The position numbers and the translations under genes were made by a program. The notes beneath the pieces are model-generated. The model saw only the letters and a program-made list of their open reading frames with translations, was not told the origin of the DNA and did not search any database. Below, one piece after another: positions 54,081 to 63,299 of a DNA stretch of 64,000 nt (positions are counted from its first letter, which is position 1; every line of letters starts with the position of its first letter). Source of the stretch: Pseudomonadota bacterium (GTDB lineage: Bacteria > Pseudomonadota > Gammaproteobacteria > Burkholderiales > Burkholderiaceae_E); assembly GCA_029779435.1 (NCBI GenBank), contig JAKPAM010000256.1:27187-91186 (forward strand), written 5' to 3'.

Positions 54081-54629
54081 TGCCGGAGCGGGGCGCTGCA
54101 AGCCGCAGCCGGCGATCGCATCGAGGTAGCGGGCCCAATCGAAGCACGGCCCCGGATCGACCTTGCGGCCCGGCGCGATGTCGCTGTGCCCGGCCACGTG
54201 GCGCAGCGGATGCACAGCCGCCAGCCGCTGCGTCAGCCGCGCCAGCCGACGGTACTGGGCCTGGGTGAAACGATGCTCGCCGTCGCCTTCGAGTTCGATG
54301 CCGATCGAGAAATCGTTGCAGCGCTCGCGCCCCTCGAAGCGCGAGACGCCGGCGTGCCACGCGCGCCGGTCGGTATCGACGAACTGCAGCACGCGCCCGT
54401 CGCGGCGGATCAGGAAGTGCGCCGATACCCGCAGGCCCTGCAGCGGCGCGAACGCCGGATGCGCGGTGCAGTCGAGCCGGTTCAGGAACAGGTCGGCGAC
54501 CGCATCACCGCTGAAGCGGCCTGGCGGCAGGCTGATGTAGTGGATCACCAGCAAGTCGATGACGGTCGCGTCGGGCCGCTCGTCGGCGTTCGGCGAGTCG
54601 ACGCGATGGCAGCCGCTCAGCCAGGGCAC
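54072..54629 (-). CDS. ampD: 1,6-anhydro-N-acetylmuramyl-L-alanine amidase AmpD
   Basis: A protein of 185 residues from a GTG at 54629. The frame is open much further upstream but that part is palindromic, arginine/serine-rich sequence and not conserved. The amidase_2 signature is complete: IDLLVIHYISLPPGRF (zinc His), LRVSAHFLIRRDGRVLQFVDTDRRAWHAG, CNDFSIGIELEGDG and VAGHSDIAPGRKVDPGPCFDW (zinc His and Asp). It cleaves anhydromuropeptides in cell-wall recycling, and feeds peptide to Mpl encoded in this window. Confidence 0.92.
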   Translation of the reverse strand: MPWLSGCHRVDSPNADERPDATVIDLLVIHYISLPPGRFSGDAVADLFLNRLDCTAHPAFAPLQGLRVSAHFLIRRDGRVLQFVDTDRRAWHAGVSRFEGRERCNDFSIGIELEGDGEHRFTQAQYRRLARLTQRLAAVHPLRHVAGHSDIAPGRKVDPGPCFDWARYLDAIAGCGLQRPAPAGA

Positions 54630-54650
54630 GCCGCGCCTCCGGCCGACCGA

Positions 54651-54672
54651 CCGTTCGTCGGCCGACGAACGG
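54651..54672. repeat. Perfect 22-bp palindrome (first of two)
   Basis: Perfect palindrome with half-site CCGTTCGTCGG in the gap between the regulator gene and ampD. It shares the core CGTCGGCCGACG with the second palindrome at 54699-54726. Confidence 0.85.
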
Positions 54673-54698
54673 CAGCCGGGGAATGAACGGCGGGCCAC

Positions 54699-54726
54699 CG
54701 ACCGTCCGTCGGCCGACGGACGGTCG
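54699..54726. repeat. Perfect 28-bp palindrome (second of two)
   Basis: Perfect palindrome with half-site CGACCGTCCGTCGG, 26 bp after the first one and with the same central 12 bases. The two differ at mirrored positions, so changes in one arm are matched in the other. Confidence 0.85.
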
Positions 54727-54798
54727 ACCGGCGGACCCGACGACGGCAGCCGGCGCCGTGCGAGCAAGCGACGCTGGCGACCGAACCCGAGCGGCCGC

Positions 54799-56316
54799 TC
54801 AATTGAGTCCCAACCGGTGCATCCGGTAGCGCAGCGCGCGGAACGTGATGCCCAGCAGCTTGGCGGCGGCCGTGCGGTTGTAGCGCGTGCGCTCGAGCGC
54901 GCGCTGGATCGCCTCGCGCTCGACCTGATCCAGGTAGTCGGGCAGCGACGCGGGGATTCCTTCGGGCGACAGCTTGACCGGGCGCCGCTCGCCGACGGCG
55001 TCGCCCGCCTGCGGCAAGCCGGGCAACGGCGCGCCGCGCTCGTCCTCGGGCAGGTCGTCGCGTTCGTTTTCGTTGGCATCGAGCACCGTGGGCCGCAAGC
55101 CCAGGTCCTCGACGTTGATGACCTCGCCATTCGAAAACGCCATCGCGCGTTCGAGGATGTTCTCGAGTTCGCGCACGTTGCCCGGGAACGAGTAGCTCTG
55201 CAGGTATTTGGCGGTGACCGAGGCCAGCCGCGGGCTCTGCGTGAGGCCGGCGCGCGCGCTCAGCCGCGCGAGCGTGGCCTCGGCCAGCGCCGGGATATCG
55301 GCCGGCCGGTCGCGCAGCGGCGGCAGCTTCAGCTCGATGACGTTCAGCCGGTAGTACAAGTCCTGCCGGAAGCGGCCGGCGGCCACGCACTGCGCCAGGT
55401 CCTGGTGGGTGGCACTGACGATGCGCACGTCGACCGGATCCTCGGTCGTGGCGCCGACCTTGCGCACGCGCTTCTCCTGGATCGCGCGCAGCAGCTTGAC
55501 CTGCATCGGCAGCGGCAGATCGGCGACCTCGTCGAGGAACAGCGTGCCACCGTGCGCGGCCTGGAAGAAGCCATCGCGTTCGTGGTCGGCGCCGGTGAAC
55601 GCGCCGCGCTTGTAGCCGAAGAACTCCGATTCCATCAGCGTCTCGGGAATCGCGCCGCAGTTGACGGCGACGAACGGCTGCGCGGCCCGCGCGCTGGTCT
55701 GGTGGACCAGCCGCGCCGCCAGTTCCTTGCCCGATCCGCTCTCGCCGGTGATCGCGACCGGCGCCATGCTGCGCGCCAGCCGCATGATCGACGCGCGCAC
55801 CTCGGCCATGACCGGCGAATCGCCGAGCAACTGCCCGACCAGTTCGGTGGCCGGCTCCTGCGCGCCGCGCGACTCTCCGCCGACGCTGAACTGCACGGCG
55901 CTGCGCACCAGGCTGCGCAGCGCCTCGAGCGCGACCGGTTTGGCCAGGTAGTCGAACGCGCCGGACTTGAGCGCGGCGATCGCGTTCTCGGTGCTGCCAT
56001 AAGCGGTGATCACGGCCACCGGCGTGTTCGGCATCTCGCGGTTGATCTGCGAAACGAGCTGCAGGCCCTCGCCATCGGGCAGGCGCATGTCGGTCAGGCA
56101 CAGCGCGTAGCTGTTCTGCCCCAGGAAGCGGCGCGCTTCGGCCAGCGAGGCCGCGCAGTCGACGTCCAGGCCCATCCGGATCAGCGTCAGGTCGAGCAGT
56201 TCGCGAAGATCCGCTTCGTCGTCGACGACCAGCACTCGCGGCGTCTTGCCCGTGCGGACCGCACTGCGCGACGGAAGGTTCGCCGGGTGGCTTGCCGGAT
56301 GGCTGGCTTGGGTCAT
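54799..56316 (-). CDS. pilR: NtrC-family response regulator (PilR-like)
   Basis: A protein of 505 residues from the ATG at 56316. It has a receiver domain ([18 protein letters not shown]; phosphoacceptor in [21 protein letters not shown]), a sigma-54 AAA+ domain with GESGSGKE, an intact RGAFTGA loop, [21 protein letters not shown], and a Fis-type helix-turn-helix ([28 protein letters not shown]). The ATG overlaps the kinase stop (ATGA). The pair beside ampD and PP0621 is the usual place of pilRS in Burkholderiales; the pilin target is not in the window, so the symbol is inferred from context. Confidence 0.85.
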   Translation of the reverse strand: MTQASHPASHPANLPSRSAVRTGKTPRVLVVDDEADLRELLDLTLIRMGLDVDCAASLAEARRFLGQNSYALCLTDMRLPDGEGLQLVSQINREMPNTPVAVITAYGSTENAIAALKSGAFDYLAKPVALEALRSLVRSAVQFSVGGESRGAQEPATELVGQLLGDSPVMAEVRASIMRLARSMAPVAITGESGSGKELAARLVHQTSARAAQPFVAVNCGAIPETLMESEFFGYKRGAFTGADHERDGFFQAAHGGTLFLDEVADLPLPMQVKLLRAIQEKRVRKVGATTEDPVDVRIVSATHQDLAQCVAAGRFRQDLYYRLNVIELKLPPLRDRPADIPALAEATLARLSARAGLTQSPRLASVTAKYLQSYSFPGNVRELENILERAMAFSNGEVINVEDLGLRPTVLDANENERDDLPEDERGAPLPGLPQAGDAVGERRPVKLSPEGIPASLPDYLDQVEREAIQRALERTRYNRTAAAKLLGITFRALRYRMHRLGLN

Positions 56317-58412
56317 GGATTCGGGAAGGGAGTCGAAGGAGAAGAAGGCGGCGCACGGGAGTCGCCGGCGGGTGCCGGGGAGCCCTCGTGCGCGGCGGAG
56401 GCGCTGGCTGCGGGATGGCCGCCCCCCGGAACGCCAGCCCCCGGATGGCCGGATCCCCCCTCCCCATGATGCCGGGTGGGCGGTGCGTCCGACCCTGCGA
56501 ACGAAATACCGGGCGGCGCGTCGCCCAACGCGATGCCGGCCCATACCGACAAGCCGGCATCGAACGAGGCGCCATCACGCGAAGCCGCGTCGTCGCGTGA
56601 CGGACCGGGTGTCTCGAGGCATCGGCGCGGCTCGATGACGAACTCGGCCGGGTAGCGCGCATCGCCGGACCTGCGTTCGGACCGGATGCTGGCGCCATTG
56701 GCGAAACACAGTTCGCGCGCCAGGTACAACCCCAGCCCGGTTCCCCGGGCTTCGGTCGTGAAGAACGGTTCGAACAGATGCTGCATGACTTCAGGGGCCA
56801 GGCCGGGCCCATCGTCCGCGACGCTCAATTCTAGTCGATCGTCCGGCTGGCGCCGCCATTCGACGACGATGGCCGCCGGCTTCCTGCTCGCATAGCGGCT
56901 GGCGTTGCCCAGCACGTTGACGAGGATCTGGCGCAGGTGATTCGGGTCGAACGGCATCGGCTGCGCGCTGTCGACCCGCACCGCGATGCGATCGGGCGGA
57001 CCGAAGCCGGGCACCGACGCGCAATACTCGGCGACGAAGGCCGGCAGGAAGCGCCGCAGGTCGATGGCCTCGATCGCCGGCGGTTCCCGACGCGAGATCG
57101 ACAGCACGTCCTCGACGATGCGGTTGATGCGCACCGTATTGGTTTCGATGATGCCGGCCAGCCGGCGCACCTGTGCCTGCTGCACGGCGCGCGCGGCGGC
57201 CGCCCTCTCGTCGCTGGCGTCCGTATCGTCCGGTCCCGCCGGGTCCATGTCATCGCGGCCCGGCCTGTCGCGGCCCGGCCTATCGCGGCCCGACGGATCG
57301 CCGTCATCGTCGAACTGCTCGGCCAGCAAGCCGTTCGCGTGCCGGATGGCGGCCAGCGGGTTACGGATCTCATGAGCGATCGACGCCGACAGCCGCCCCA
57401 TCGAGGCGAGCTTGAGCTGCTGTGCGCGCTCTTCGAGGTTACGCAGGTTCTCGACGACCATCACCGTGTCGCCGCTCTCGACGTGCGCCGGCAGGAAGCG
57501 CAGCCGCAGCCGCAGGCCGTCGGCGCGCTGTCCGGGCAGATGCAGCATGATCTCGTGCGATTCGGGCTTGGGTGCGGGCATCCGCTGCCACTCGCGCAAC
57601 GCCATGCCCAGCTGGTCGGCCGCATCCGGCGGCACCGCCCCCCGGATCCGATCGGCGCGCAACAACGGTTCACCGAGCCGCGCGCGGCCGCCGAGCACGA
57701 GTGCCGCGGCGGGGTTGATCGTCAGCAGCACGCCGCGCTGGGAAACGACCATCACGCCCTGCTGCAGTTCGGCGATCACGAGCTGCGTGATCGCGAGCTG
57801 GTTGCGCAGGTCTTCGCCGCGCTGCGCGGCCAGCCGCTCCTGCCGGTCCAGCCGCATGGCCAGCCAGTTGACCAGGTAGGCGGTGACGAAGCCGACCGCG
57901 CCGATCAGCGCGTTCTGCACCAGCGGCGACAGCGAGCCGCCGTCGGTCGACCATAGCGACAGCAGCCCTTCGAACAGCAGCGCGAGCGAGGCCAGCGCCG
58001 CGAAGTAGCCGACCAGCATCGGCGGCGTCAACACGGCCAGCGTCGCCAGCGCCACGAGGATCAGCAGCGACAGCCCGTAGAAGATCGAACCGGCCAGGTG
58101 GGCCATGACGATCAGCACGAGGATGTCGATCGTGCCTTGCACGACCAATTGCATGTGGAAGTGGCCGCGGATCCGGTCCAGCGAGAGCAGGACGGCGATC
58201 GAGAAGCCCAGGTACAGCGACGCGACGACGAGGAACGCGCTGCGATCCGGCGGCGTGGCGAACACGCCGTCCAGCGGCACGAGGCCGACCGACACGATCA
58301 GCAGCGCCGCGATCGCGCAGCGCGACCAGCACATCACCCGAAGCGCGAACCAGTGGCTCGACGAGGGCGGGGGCAGGCGCCCGGAAGCGCCTTGGGCGGA
58401 CGCCGTCGGCAA
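56313..58412 (-). CDS. pilS: Sensor histidine kinase (PilS-like)
   Basis: A protein of 699 residues if it starts at the TTG at 58412; the start is not certain, no good ribosome binding site is seen. About six hydrophobic segments (residues 28-190) are followed by a PAS-like domain (AITQLVIAELQQGVMVVSQRGVLLTINPAAA), the phosphoacceptor box SIAHEIRNPLAAIRHA near residue 345, and the HATPase with NVLGNASRYA, SVADDGPGLAPE, EARGTGLGLYLARELC. An extra 25-residue charged insert (GRDRPGRDRPGRDD), from a 15-bp tandem repeat at 57254-57298, splits the DHp domain. The C-terminal about 100 residues are disordered. Confidence 0.85.
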   Translation of the reverse strand: MPTASAQGASGRLPPPSSSHWFALRVMCWSRCAIAALLIVSVGLVPLDGVFATPPDRSAFLVVASLYLGFSIAVLLSLDRIRGHFHMQLVVQGTIDILVLIVMAHLAGSIFYGLSLLILVALATLAVLTPPMLVGYFAALASLALLFEGLLSLWSTDGGSLSPLVQNALIGAVGFVTAYLVNWLAMRLDRQERLAAQRGEDLRNQLAITQLVIAELQQGVMVVSQRGVLLTINPAAALVLGGRARLGEPLLRADRIRGAVPPDAADQLGMALREWQRMPAPKPESHEIMLHLPGQRADGLRLRLRFLPAHVESGDTVMVVENLRNLEERAQQLKLASMGRLSASIAHEIRNPLAAIRHANGLLAEQFDDDGDPSGRDRPGRDRPGRDDMDPAGPDDTDASDERAAAARAVQQAQVRRLAGIIETNTVRINRIVEDVLSISRREPPAIEAIDLRRFLPAFVAEYCASVPGFGPPDRIAVRVDSAQPMPFDPNHLRQILVNVLGNASRYASRKPAAIVVEWRRQPDDRLELSVADDGPGLAPEVMQHLFEPFFTTEARGTGLGLYLARELCFANGASIRSERRSGDARYPAEFVIEPRRCLETPGPSRDDAASRDGASFDAGLSVWAGIALGDAPPGISFAGSDAPPTRHHGEGGSGHPGAGVPGGGHPAASASAAHEGSPAPAGDSRAPPSSPSTPFPNP
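57254..57298. repeat. 15-bp tandem repeat inside the sensor kinase gene
   Basis: Three copies of CGCGGCCCGGCCTGT (last one diverged) in frame, coding RPGRD units in the middle of the DHp domain of the kinase. Confidence 0.8.
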
Positions 58413-58492
58413 GATCGATCAGGACCCGTTCATGCCGGGCACGTGCTCATGGTCATTCGATGGGACCCGTTTCAAGGGAAACGCCGATCCGT

Positions 58493-58768
58493 TCACGCGG
58501 CCTGGTCGCGATGGGCCGCGCAGCAGTAGAAGCGGCCCCGCGCCCGCAACGCGTCGCTGTCGGGTACGTAGGTGCCGCAGACATCGCACGCGCGCATCAG
58601 TTCACGCGGTCCCGTCTCGGGCGCGGAGCGGCGGGCGCCCGGCCCGGCGGGCGCTTCCGGCGCGTGTCCGGTCCGCGCGGCCAGCGCCTTGCGCTGGAGC
58701 ACCAGCGTCAAACGCCAGGCGAGGTAGCCGAGCACCCCGATCACGATCCACGACAACACCTTGCCCAC
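58493..58768 (-). CDS. PP0621-family protein
   Basis: A protein of 91 residues with a GTG start. An N-terminal membrane helix (VLSWIVIGVLGYLAWRLTLVLQ) is followed by a linker and a small zinc-like C-terminal motif ELMRACDVCGTYVPDSDALRARGRFYCCAAHR with a CxxC...CC pattern. Members of this family are found next to pilSR and the ccsA-like gene in Burkholderiales. Function unknown. Confidence 0.85.
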   Translation of the reverse strand: MGKVLSWIVIGVLGYLAWRLTLVLQRKALAARTGHAPEAPAGPGARRSAPETGPRELMRACDVCGTYVPDSDALRARGRFYCCAAHRDQAA

Positions 58769-58791
58769 CTTCGCCTCCGCTCAACGTCGAT

Positions 58792-59787
58792 TCAATAGCG
58801 CTGCAACAGCACTTCGCGAACGAAATGGCTGCCCACGTAGGCCAGCAGCAGCACGACGAAGCCCGACAACGTCAGCCGCAGTGCGGTGCGCCCCCGCCAT
58901 CCCCAGCGGGCACGGCCGAGCAGCAGCAGGCCGAACAGTCCCCAGGCGATCAGCGTGAACACCGTCTTGTGATCGAAACGCAGCGGCTGGCCGAAGATCT
59001 GTTCGGAAAACAGGATGCCCGAAAGCGCGGTCAGCGTCAGCATCAGGAAGCCGACGCCCAGGAACCGGAACAGGATCCGCTCGAGCACGAGCAGCGGCGG
59101 CAGCCGATCGAGCCAGCCGCTCCAGCGGCGGTCGGCACCGTCAATCGGCCGGTGCAGTGCTCGGTCGGCGACCCACATCAGGATCGCGTGCAGCGCCGCC
59201 AGCAGCAGCAGGCCATAAGCGAGCGTGCCGACCAGCAGGTGCGGAACGAACAACGGCAGGCCGGCCAGACGGCTCAGGTCGTTGCCGGGAAAGAACAGCG
59301 GCAGCAGCACGGCCAGCGCCGCCACCGGCAGCATGATCAGTTGCAGCGATTCGATGCGCATCCGCAGGCCTTCGAGCCACAGGATCAGCACGCCGAGCCA
59401 CAACGTGACCGACAGCGCGCCCGCGAAGCCGAAGTGCAGGTGGAACGGCGCGGCATCGCGCTCGACCGCCAGCGTACGACCGTCGAGCGCCAGCGAGATC
59501 GACAACGCATGCAACACCAGCGCGGCCAGCAGCAGCGCGCCGCCCAAGCCCTTATCGGTGGAGGACGGAGCAGTGGGCGCAGCACTGGATGCCGGGAGCG
59601 GGATGCCCGGCCGGGGCTTCGAACCCATTGCCGCGCCAGCGCCGCCGGCGGGCACGGCGGTCGAACGAACGGGCCCCGCCAAGCCGCCATCGGCGGCCGG
59701 CCCGGTCAGGCGTTGCCGAGCGCGCCACCAGGCGGCCAGATACAGCAGCGACGGCAGCGCGAATGCGACAACCAGTAGAATGTTCAC
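58792..59787 (-). CDS. CcsA/HemX-type inner membrane protein (YpjD family)
   Basis: A protein of 331 residues with eight or so membrane helices and the CcsA/HemX features PLFVPHLLVGTLAYGLLLLAALHAILM, GFLMLTLTALSGILFSEQIFG and DHKTVFTLIAWGLFGLLLLGRARWGWRG. Histidines (HLL, DHKT) match heme-related family members. It belongs to cytochrome c assembly-like proteins; the direct role is not established. The start is the GTG at 59787 (a TTG lies three bases upstream). Only 22 bases lie between this start and the ffh ATG on the other strand. Confidence 0.88.
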   Translation of the reverse strand: MNILLVVAFALPSLLYLAAWWRARQRLTGPAADGGLAGPVRSTAVPAGGAGAAMGSKPRPGIPLPASSAAPTAPSSTDKGLGGALLLAALVLHALSISLALDGRTLAVERDAAPFHLHFGFAGALSVTLWLGVLILWLEGLRMRIESLQLIMLPVAALAVLLPLFFPGNDLSRLAGLPLFVPHLLVGTLAYGLLLLAALHAILMWVADRALHRPIDGADRRWSGWLDRLPPLLVLERILFRFLGVGFLMLTLTALSGILFSEQIFGQPLRFDHKTVFTLIAWGLFGLLLLGRARWGWRGRTALRLTLSGFVVLLLAYVGSHFVREVLLQRY

Positions 59788-59809
59788 CAACCCAGTTTAC
59801 CCCAAGCAA

Positions 59810-61165
59810 ATGCTCGAAAACCTTTCCCAGCGCATGGCGCGCGTGGTCAAGACGATGCGCGGCGAAGCCCGTCTGACCGAGGTCAACACGCAGGACATGC
59901 TGCGCGAGATCCGCATCGCGCTGCTCGAGGCGGACGTCGCGCTACCGGTGGTCCGCGACCTGATCTCACGCATCCGGGACAAGGCGATGGGGCAGGACGT
60001 GGTCGGCAGCCTGACGCCCGGCCAGGCGCTGGTCGGCGTCGTCCACCGCGAACTGACCGACCTGATGGGCGGCGCCACCGCCGAGCTCGATCTGGTCACG
60101 CAGCCGCCCGCGATCGTGCTGATGGCCGGCCTGCAGGGCGCCGGCAAGACGACCACCGTCGGCAAGCTCGCCAAATGGCTGCGCGAGAACCGCAAGAAGA
60201 AGGTGCTGACGGTCTCGTGCGACGTCTACCGTCCGGCCGCGATCGAGCAGTTGAAGACCGTCACCGCGCAGGCCGGCGCCGAATTCTTCCCGTCCACGCC
60301 GGACCAGAAGCCGGTCGACATCGCGCGCGCGGCGATCCAGTGGGCGCGTAGCCACTATTTCGACGTGCTGCTGGTCGATACGGCCGGCCGGCTGGCGATC
60401 GACGAGCAGATGATGCGCGAGATCGCCGACCTGCATCGGGCGATCGACCCGATCGAGACGCTGTTCGTCGTCGACGCGATGCAGGGCCAGGACGCGATCA
60501 ACACAGCCAAGGCCTTCAGCGAGACGCTGCCGCTGACCGGCGTCGTGCTGACCAAGCTCGACGGCGATTCGCGCGGGGGCGCGGCGCTGTCGGTCAAGGC
60601 GATCACCGGCAAGCCGATCAAGTTCGTCGGCATCGGGGAAAAGCTCAACGGACTGGACGGCTTCCATCCCGAGCGGATGGCCAACCGGATCCTGGGCATG
60701 GGCGACATCCTGTCGCTGGTCGAGGAAGCGCAGAAGACCGTCGACCACGAAGCCGCGAAAGAACTGGCCGTCAAGCTCAAGGGCGGCAGCCGCTTCGACC
60801 TGAACGACTTCCTCGCGCAGCTCGGCCAGATGAAGAAGATGGGGGGCCTGTCGTCGCTGATGGACAAGCTGCCGTCGCAGTTCCAGCAGGCGGCGGCCGG
60901 CGCCGACATGACGAAAGCCGAACGCGAGATGCGCCGCATGCAGGGCATCATCCATTCGATGACCCCGGGCGAGCGCTCGCGGCCCGAGCTGATCAAGGCG
61001 TCGCGCAAGCGCCGGATCGCGGCCGGCGCCGGCGTGCAGGTGCAGGAGGTCAACCGCCTGCTGAACCAGTTCGACCAGATGCAGTCGATGATCAAGAAGA
61101 TGCAGAAAGGCGGGCTGGCCAAGATGATGCGGGGCATGAAGGGCATGCTGCCCGGCATGCGCTGA
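59810..61165 (+). CDS. ffh: Signal recognition particle protein Ffh
   Basis: A protein of 451 residues starting MLENLSQRMARVVKTMRGEARLTEVNTQDMLREIR. The N and G domains show GLQGAGKTTTVGKLAKWLRE, DVYRPAAIEQL, LLVDTAGRLAIDE and TKLDGDSRGGAALS, then the methionine-rich M domain (QFDQMQSMIKKMQKGGLAKMMRGMKGML). It targets nascent membrane proteins with 4.5S RNA and FtsY. The ATG at 59810 is fixed by the conserved N terminus; longer frames upstream overlap the divergent gene. Confidence 0.97.
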   Translation: MLENLSQRMARVVKTMRGEARLTEVNTQDMLREIRIALLEADVALPVVRDLISRIRDKAMGQDVVGSLTPGQALVGVVHRELTDLMGGATAELDLVTQPPAIVLMAGLQGAGKTTTVGKLAKWLRENRKKKVLTVSCDVYRPAAIEQLKTVTAQAGAEFFPSTPDQKPVDIARAAIQWARSHYFDVLLVDTAGRLAIDEQMMREIADLHRAIDPIETLFVVDAMQGQDAINTAKAFSETLPLTGVVLTKLDGDSRGGAALSVKAITGKPIKFVGIGEKLNGLDGFHPERMANRILGMGDILSLVEEAQKTVDHEAAKELAVKLKGGSRFDLNDFLAQLGQMKKMGGLSSLMDKLPSQFQQAAAGADMTKAEREMRRMQGIIHSMTPGERSRPELIKASRKRRIAAGAGVQVQEVNRLLNQFDQMQSMIKKMQKGGLAKMMRGMKGMLPGMR

Positions 61166-61260
61166 CGCGCCCTTCCGGCCTCTCGACGCCCCTCTTCCCC
61201 CTACCCTCGCCTCGAATGCGTTTCGGCCGCCGCCGGCGGCCGTCCTGACGGAGACTGACG

Positions 61261-62745
61261 ATGACTGCTTCGGATGCTGGCGCGGGACGCCCCGCGGCCG
61301 ATGGACACGATGCGCTGCGCGCCAACCTGCAGGCCGAGCTGCAGCGCGACTGGCACGGCCGCGTGCTGGTCGATCCGCAGGACATGGCCGGGTTCCTGAC
61401 CGACCATCGACGCCGCTGGACCGGCCGGACGCTGGCCGTCGTGCAGCCCGATACCGCCGAGGACGTCGCGCGTGTCGTGCGCTGGTGCGCGGCGCATCGC
61501 GTCGCGATCTATCCGCAGGGCGGCAATACCGGCCTGGTCGGCGGCAGCGTGCCCGATGACGATGGCCGCTCGATCCTGCTGTCGCTGACGCGCATGCAGC
61601 GGATCCGCGCGATCGATCCGATCAACAACACCGTGACCGCCGAGGCAGGCTGCGTGCTGGCTACCTTGCAGCAGGCCGCCGAGCAGGCCGACCGGCTGTT
61701 TCCGTTGAGCCTCGCGTCCGAAGGCAGTTGCACGCTGGGCGGCAACCTGTCGACCAACGCCGGCGGCACGCAAGTGCTGCGCTACGGCAACACGCGCGAG
61801 CTGTGCCTGGGACTCGAAGTCGTCACGGCCGACGGACAGGTCTGGAACGGCCTGCGCGGCTTGCGCAAGGACAACACCGGCTACGACCTGAAGGACCTGT
61901 TCATCGGCGCCGAAGGCACGCTGGGCATCATCACCGCGGCCACGATGAAGCTCTATCCCAGGCCGGCCGCGCGAATGACGGCGATGGCCGGCGTCGACGA
62001 TCCGCACCAGGCGCTGGCGCTGCTGGAGCTGGCGCAACGGCGGCTGTCCGCATCGTTGACGGCGTTCGAGCTGATCAGCGACTACTGCCTCGAACTGGTC
62101 ACGCGGCATTTTCCGAGCAGCCAGCGGCCGTTCGGCAGCCGCGAGCGGCCCGAGATCAGCCCTTATTACGTGCTGATCGAGAGCAGCGACGCCGTGAGCG
62201 CCGAACATGCGACCGGACAGTTCGAGGCGCTGATGGAGGAGGCGTTCGAGTCAGGCCTCATCAACAACGCCGCGATCGCCGCGTCGATCGCGCAGTCCCG
62301 GGCATTCTGGGCGCTGCGCGAGAACATCTCCGAGGCGCAGGCGCACGAAGGCCAGAACGTCAAGCACGACATCTCGGTGCCGATCTCGGCGATCGGCCAG
62401 TTCGTCGAGCAGACCAACGCCGCGCTGCAGCAGCGCTTTCCGGACACGGTGATGGTCGTGTTCGGACACATGGGCGATGGCAACCTGCACTACAACGTGT
62501 CGCCGGCCGCCGGACGGCCGCATGACGGATTCCTCGCGAACGAACCGGCGATGAACGCGATCGTCTACGATGCGGTCGCGCGCTTCAACGGCTCGATCTC
62601 GGCCGAGCACGGCCTGGGGCAGATAAAGGTCGACGAGAACCGGCATTACAAGTCACCGATCGAGCTGGCGCTGATGCGACGCATCAAGTCGGCGTTCGAT
62701 CCGGACGGTCTGTTCAATCCCGGACGCGTGCTCGAACGGGCCTGA
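61261..62745 (+). CDS. FAD-linked oxidase (D-2-hydroxyglutarate dehydrogenase / GlcD-like)
   Basis: A protein of 494 residues. The FAD_binding_4 domain has VAIYPQGGNTGLVGGSVPDDDGRSILLSL, AGCVLATLQQAAEQADRLFPLSLASEGSCTLGGNLSTNAGG and LFIGAEGTLGIITAATMKLYP. The C-terminal FAD-oxidase domain has VMVVFGHMGDGNLHYNVSP and SISAEHGLGQIKVDENRHYKSPIELALMRRIKSAFDPDGLFNPGRVL. It oxidises a D-2-hydroxy acid; substrate not fixed by sequence. A GGAG site precedes the ATG. Confidence 0.93.
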   Translation: MTASDAGAGRPAADGHDALRANLQAELQRDWHGRVLVDPQDMAGFLTDHRRRWTGRTLAVVQPDTAEDVARVVRWCAAHRVAIYPQGGNTGLVGGSVPDDDGRSILLSLTRMQRIRAIDPINNTVTAEAGCVLATLQQAAEQADRLFPLSLASEGSCTLGGNLSTNAGGTQVLRYGNTRELCLGLEVVTADGQVWNGLRGLRKDNTGYDLKDLFIGAEGTLGIITAATMKLYPRPAARMTAMAGVDDPHQALALLELAQRRLSASLTAFELISDYCLELVTRHFPSSQRPFGSRERPEISPYYVLIESSDAVSAEHATGQFEALMEEAFESGLINNAAIAASIAQSRAFWALRENISEAQAHEGQNVKHDISVPISAIGQFVEQTNAALQQRFPDTVMVVFGHMGDGNLHYNVSPAAGRPHDGFLANEPAMNAIVYDAVARFNGSISAEHGLGQIKVDENRHYKSPIELALMRRIKSAFDPDGLFNPGRVLERA

Positions 62746-62768
62746 TTCTCTCCATCGTCACCGACGCC

Positions 62769-63230
62769 ATGCCCAAGCTGATCCAGACCCGCAAGAGTTC
62801 CGTCCACGGCCGCGGCGTTTTCGCGCTCGTCGATATCCCGAAACGCACGCGCATCATCGAATACAAGGGCGAACGGATCTCGAACGCCGAAGCCGATCGC
62901 CGGCATCCGACGAACCCGGACGATCCGTTCCATACGTTCTTCTTCTCGCTGTCGGACAGCGACGAGTGCATCGACGCGAACGTGCGGGGCAACGCGGCGC
63001 GCTGGATCAACCATTCGTGCGCGCCGAACTGCGCGTCCGAAGAAGTCGAGGACAGTCGCGGACGCTCGCACGTCTACATCCATGCGATCCGCGACATCAA
63101 GGCCGGCGAGGAACTGAACTACGATTACCGGCTGGGCATGACCGGCCGGATCACGAAGAAAGACAAGCAGAACTACGCCTGCCGCTGCGGCGCACGCAAG
63201 TGCCGCGGCACGATGCTGCTGGTCGAGTGA
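62769..63230 (+). CDS. SET-domain protein-lysine methyltransferase
   Basis: A protein of 153 residues: VHGRGVFALVDIPKRTRIIEYKGERIS, NAARWINHSCAPNCAS (AdoMet/Asn-His site), AGEELNYDYRL and a post-SET zinc motif YACRCGARKCRGTM. It starts 24 bases after the FAD oxidase stop. Bacterial SET proteins of this short form have been tied to methylation of host or own proteins; the target here is unknown. Confidence 0.92.
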   Translation: MPKLIQTRKSSVHGRGVFALVDIPKRTRIIEYKGERISNAEADRRHPTNPDDPFHTFFFSLSDSDECIDANVRGNAARWINHSCAPNCASEEVEDSRGRSHVYIHAIRDIKAGEELNYDYRLGMTGRITKKDKQNYACRCGARKCRGTMLLVE

Positions 63231-63274
63231 CGCGCGGCCGGGGAGGGCGACAGGCCCCCCCGCCGCCAGTCTGG

Positions 63275-63295
63275 CGCCGGGTCGATCACCCGGCG
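63275..63295. terminator. Hairpin between convergent SET and cupin genes
   Basis: CGCCGGGT pairs with ACCCGGCG across a 5-base loop, directly after the cupin stop and 45 bases after the SET stop. There is no T run on either side, so it would be a weak or rho-aided bidirectional terminator. Confidence 0.45.
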
Positions 63296-63299
63296 TCGA

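Noticed and set aside
61224..61242. Terminator after ffh
   Set aside because: A 7-bp hairpin exists but it has no T run and sits 18 bases before the next ATG, so I do not call it a terminator.
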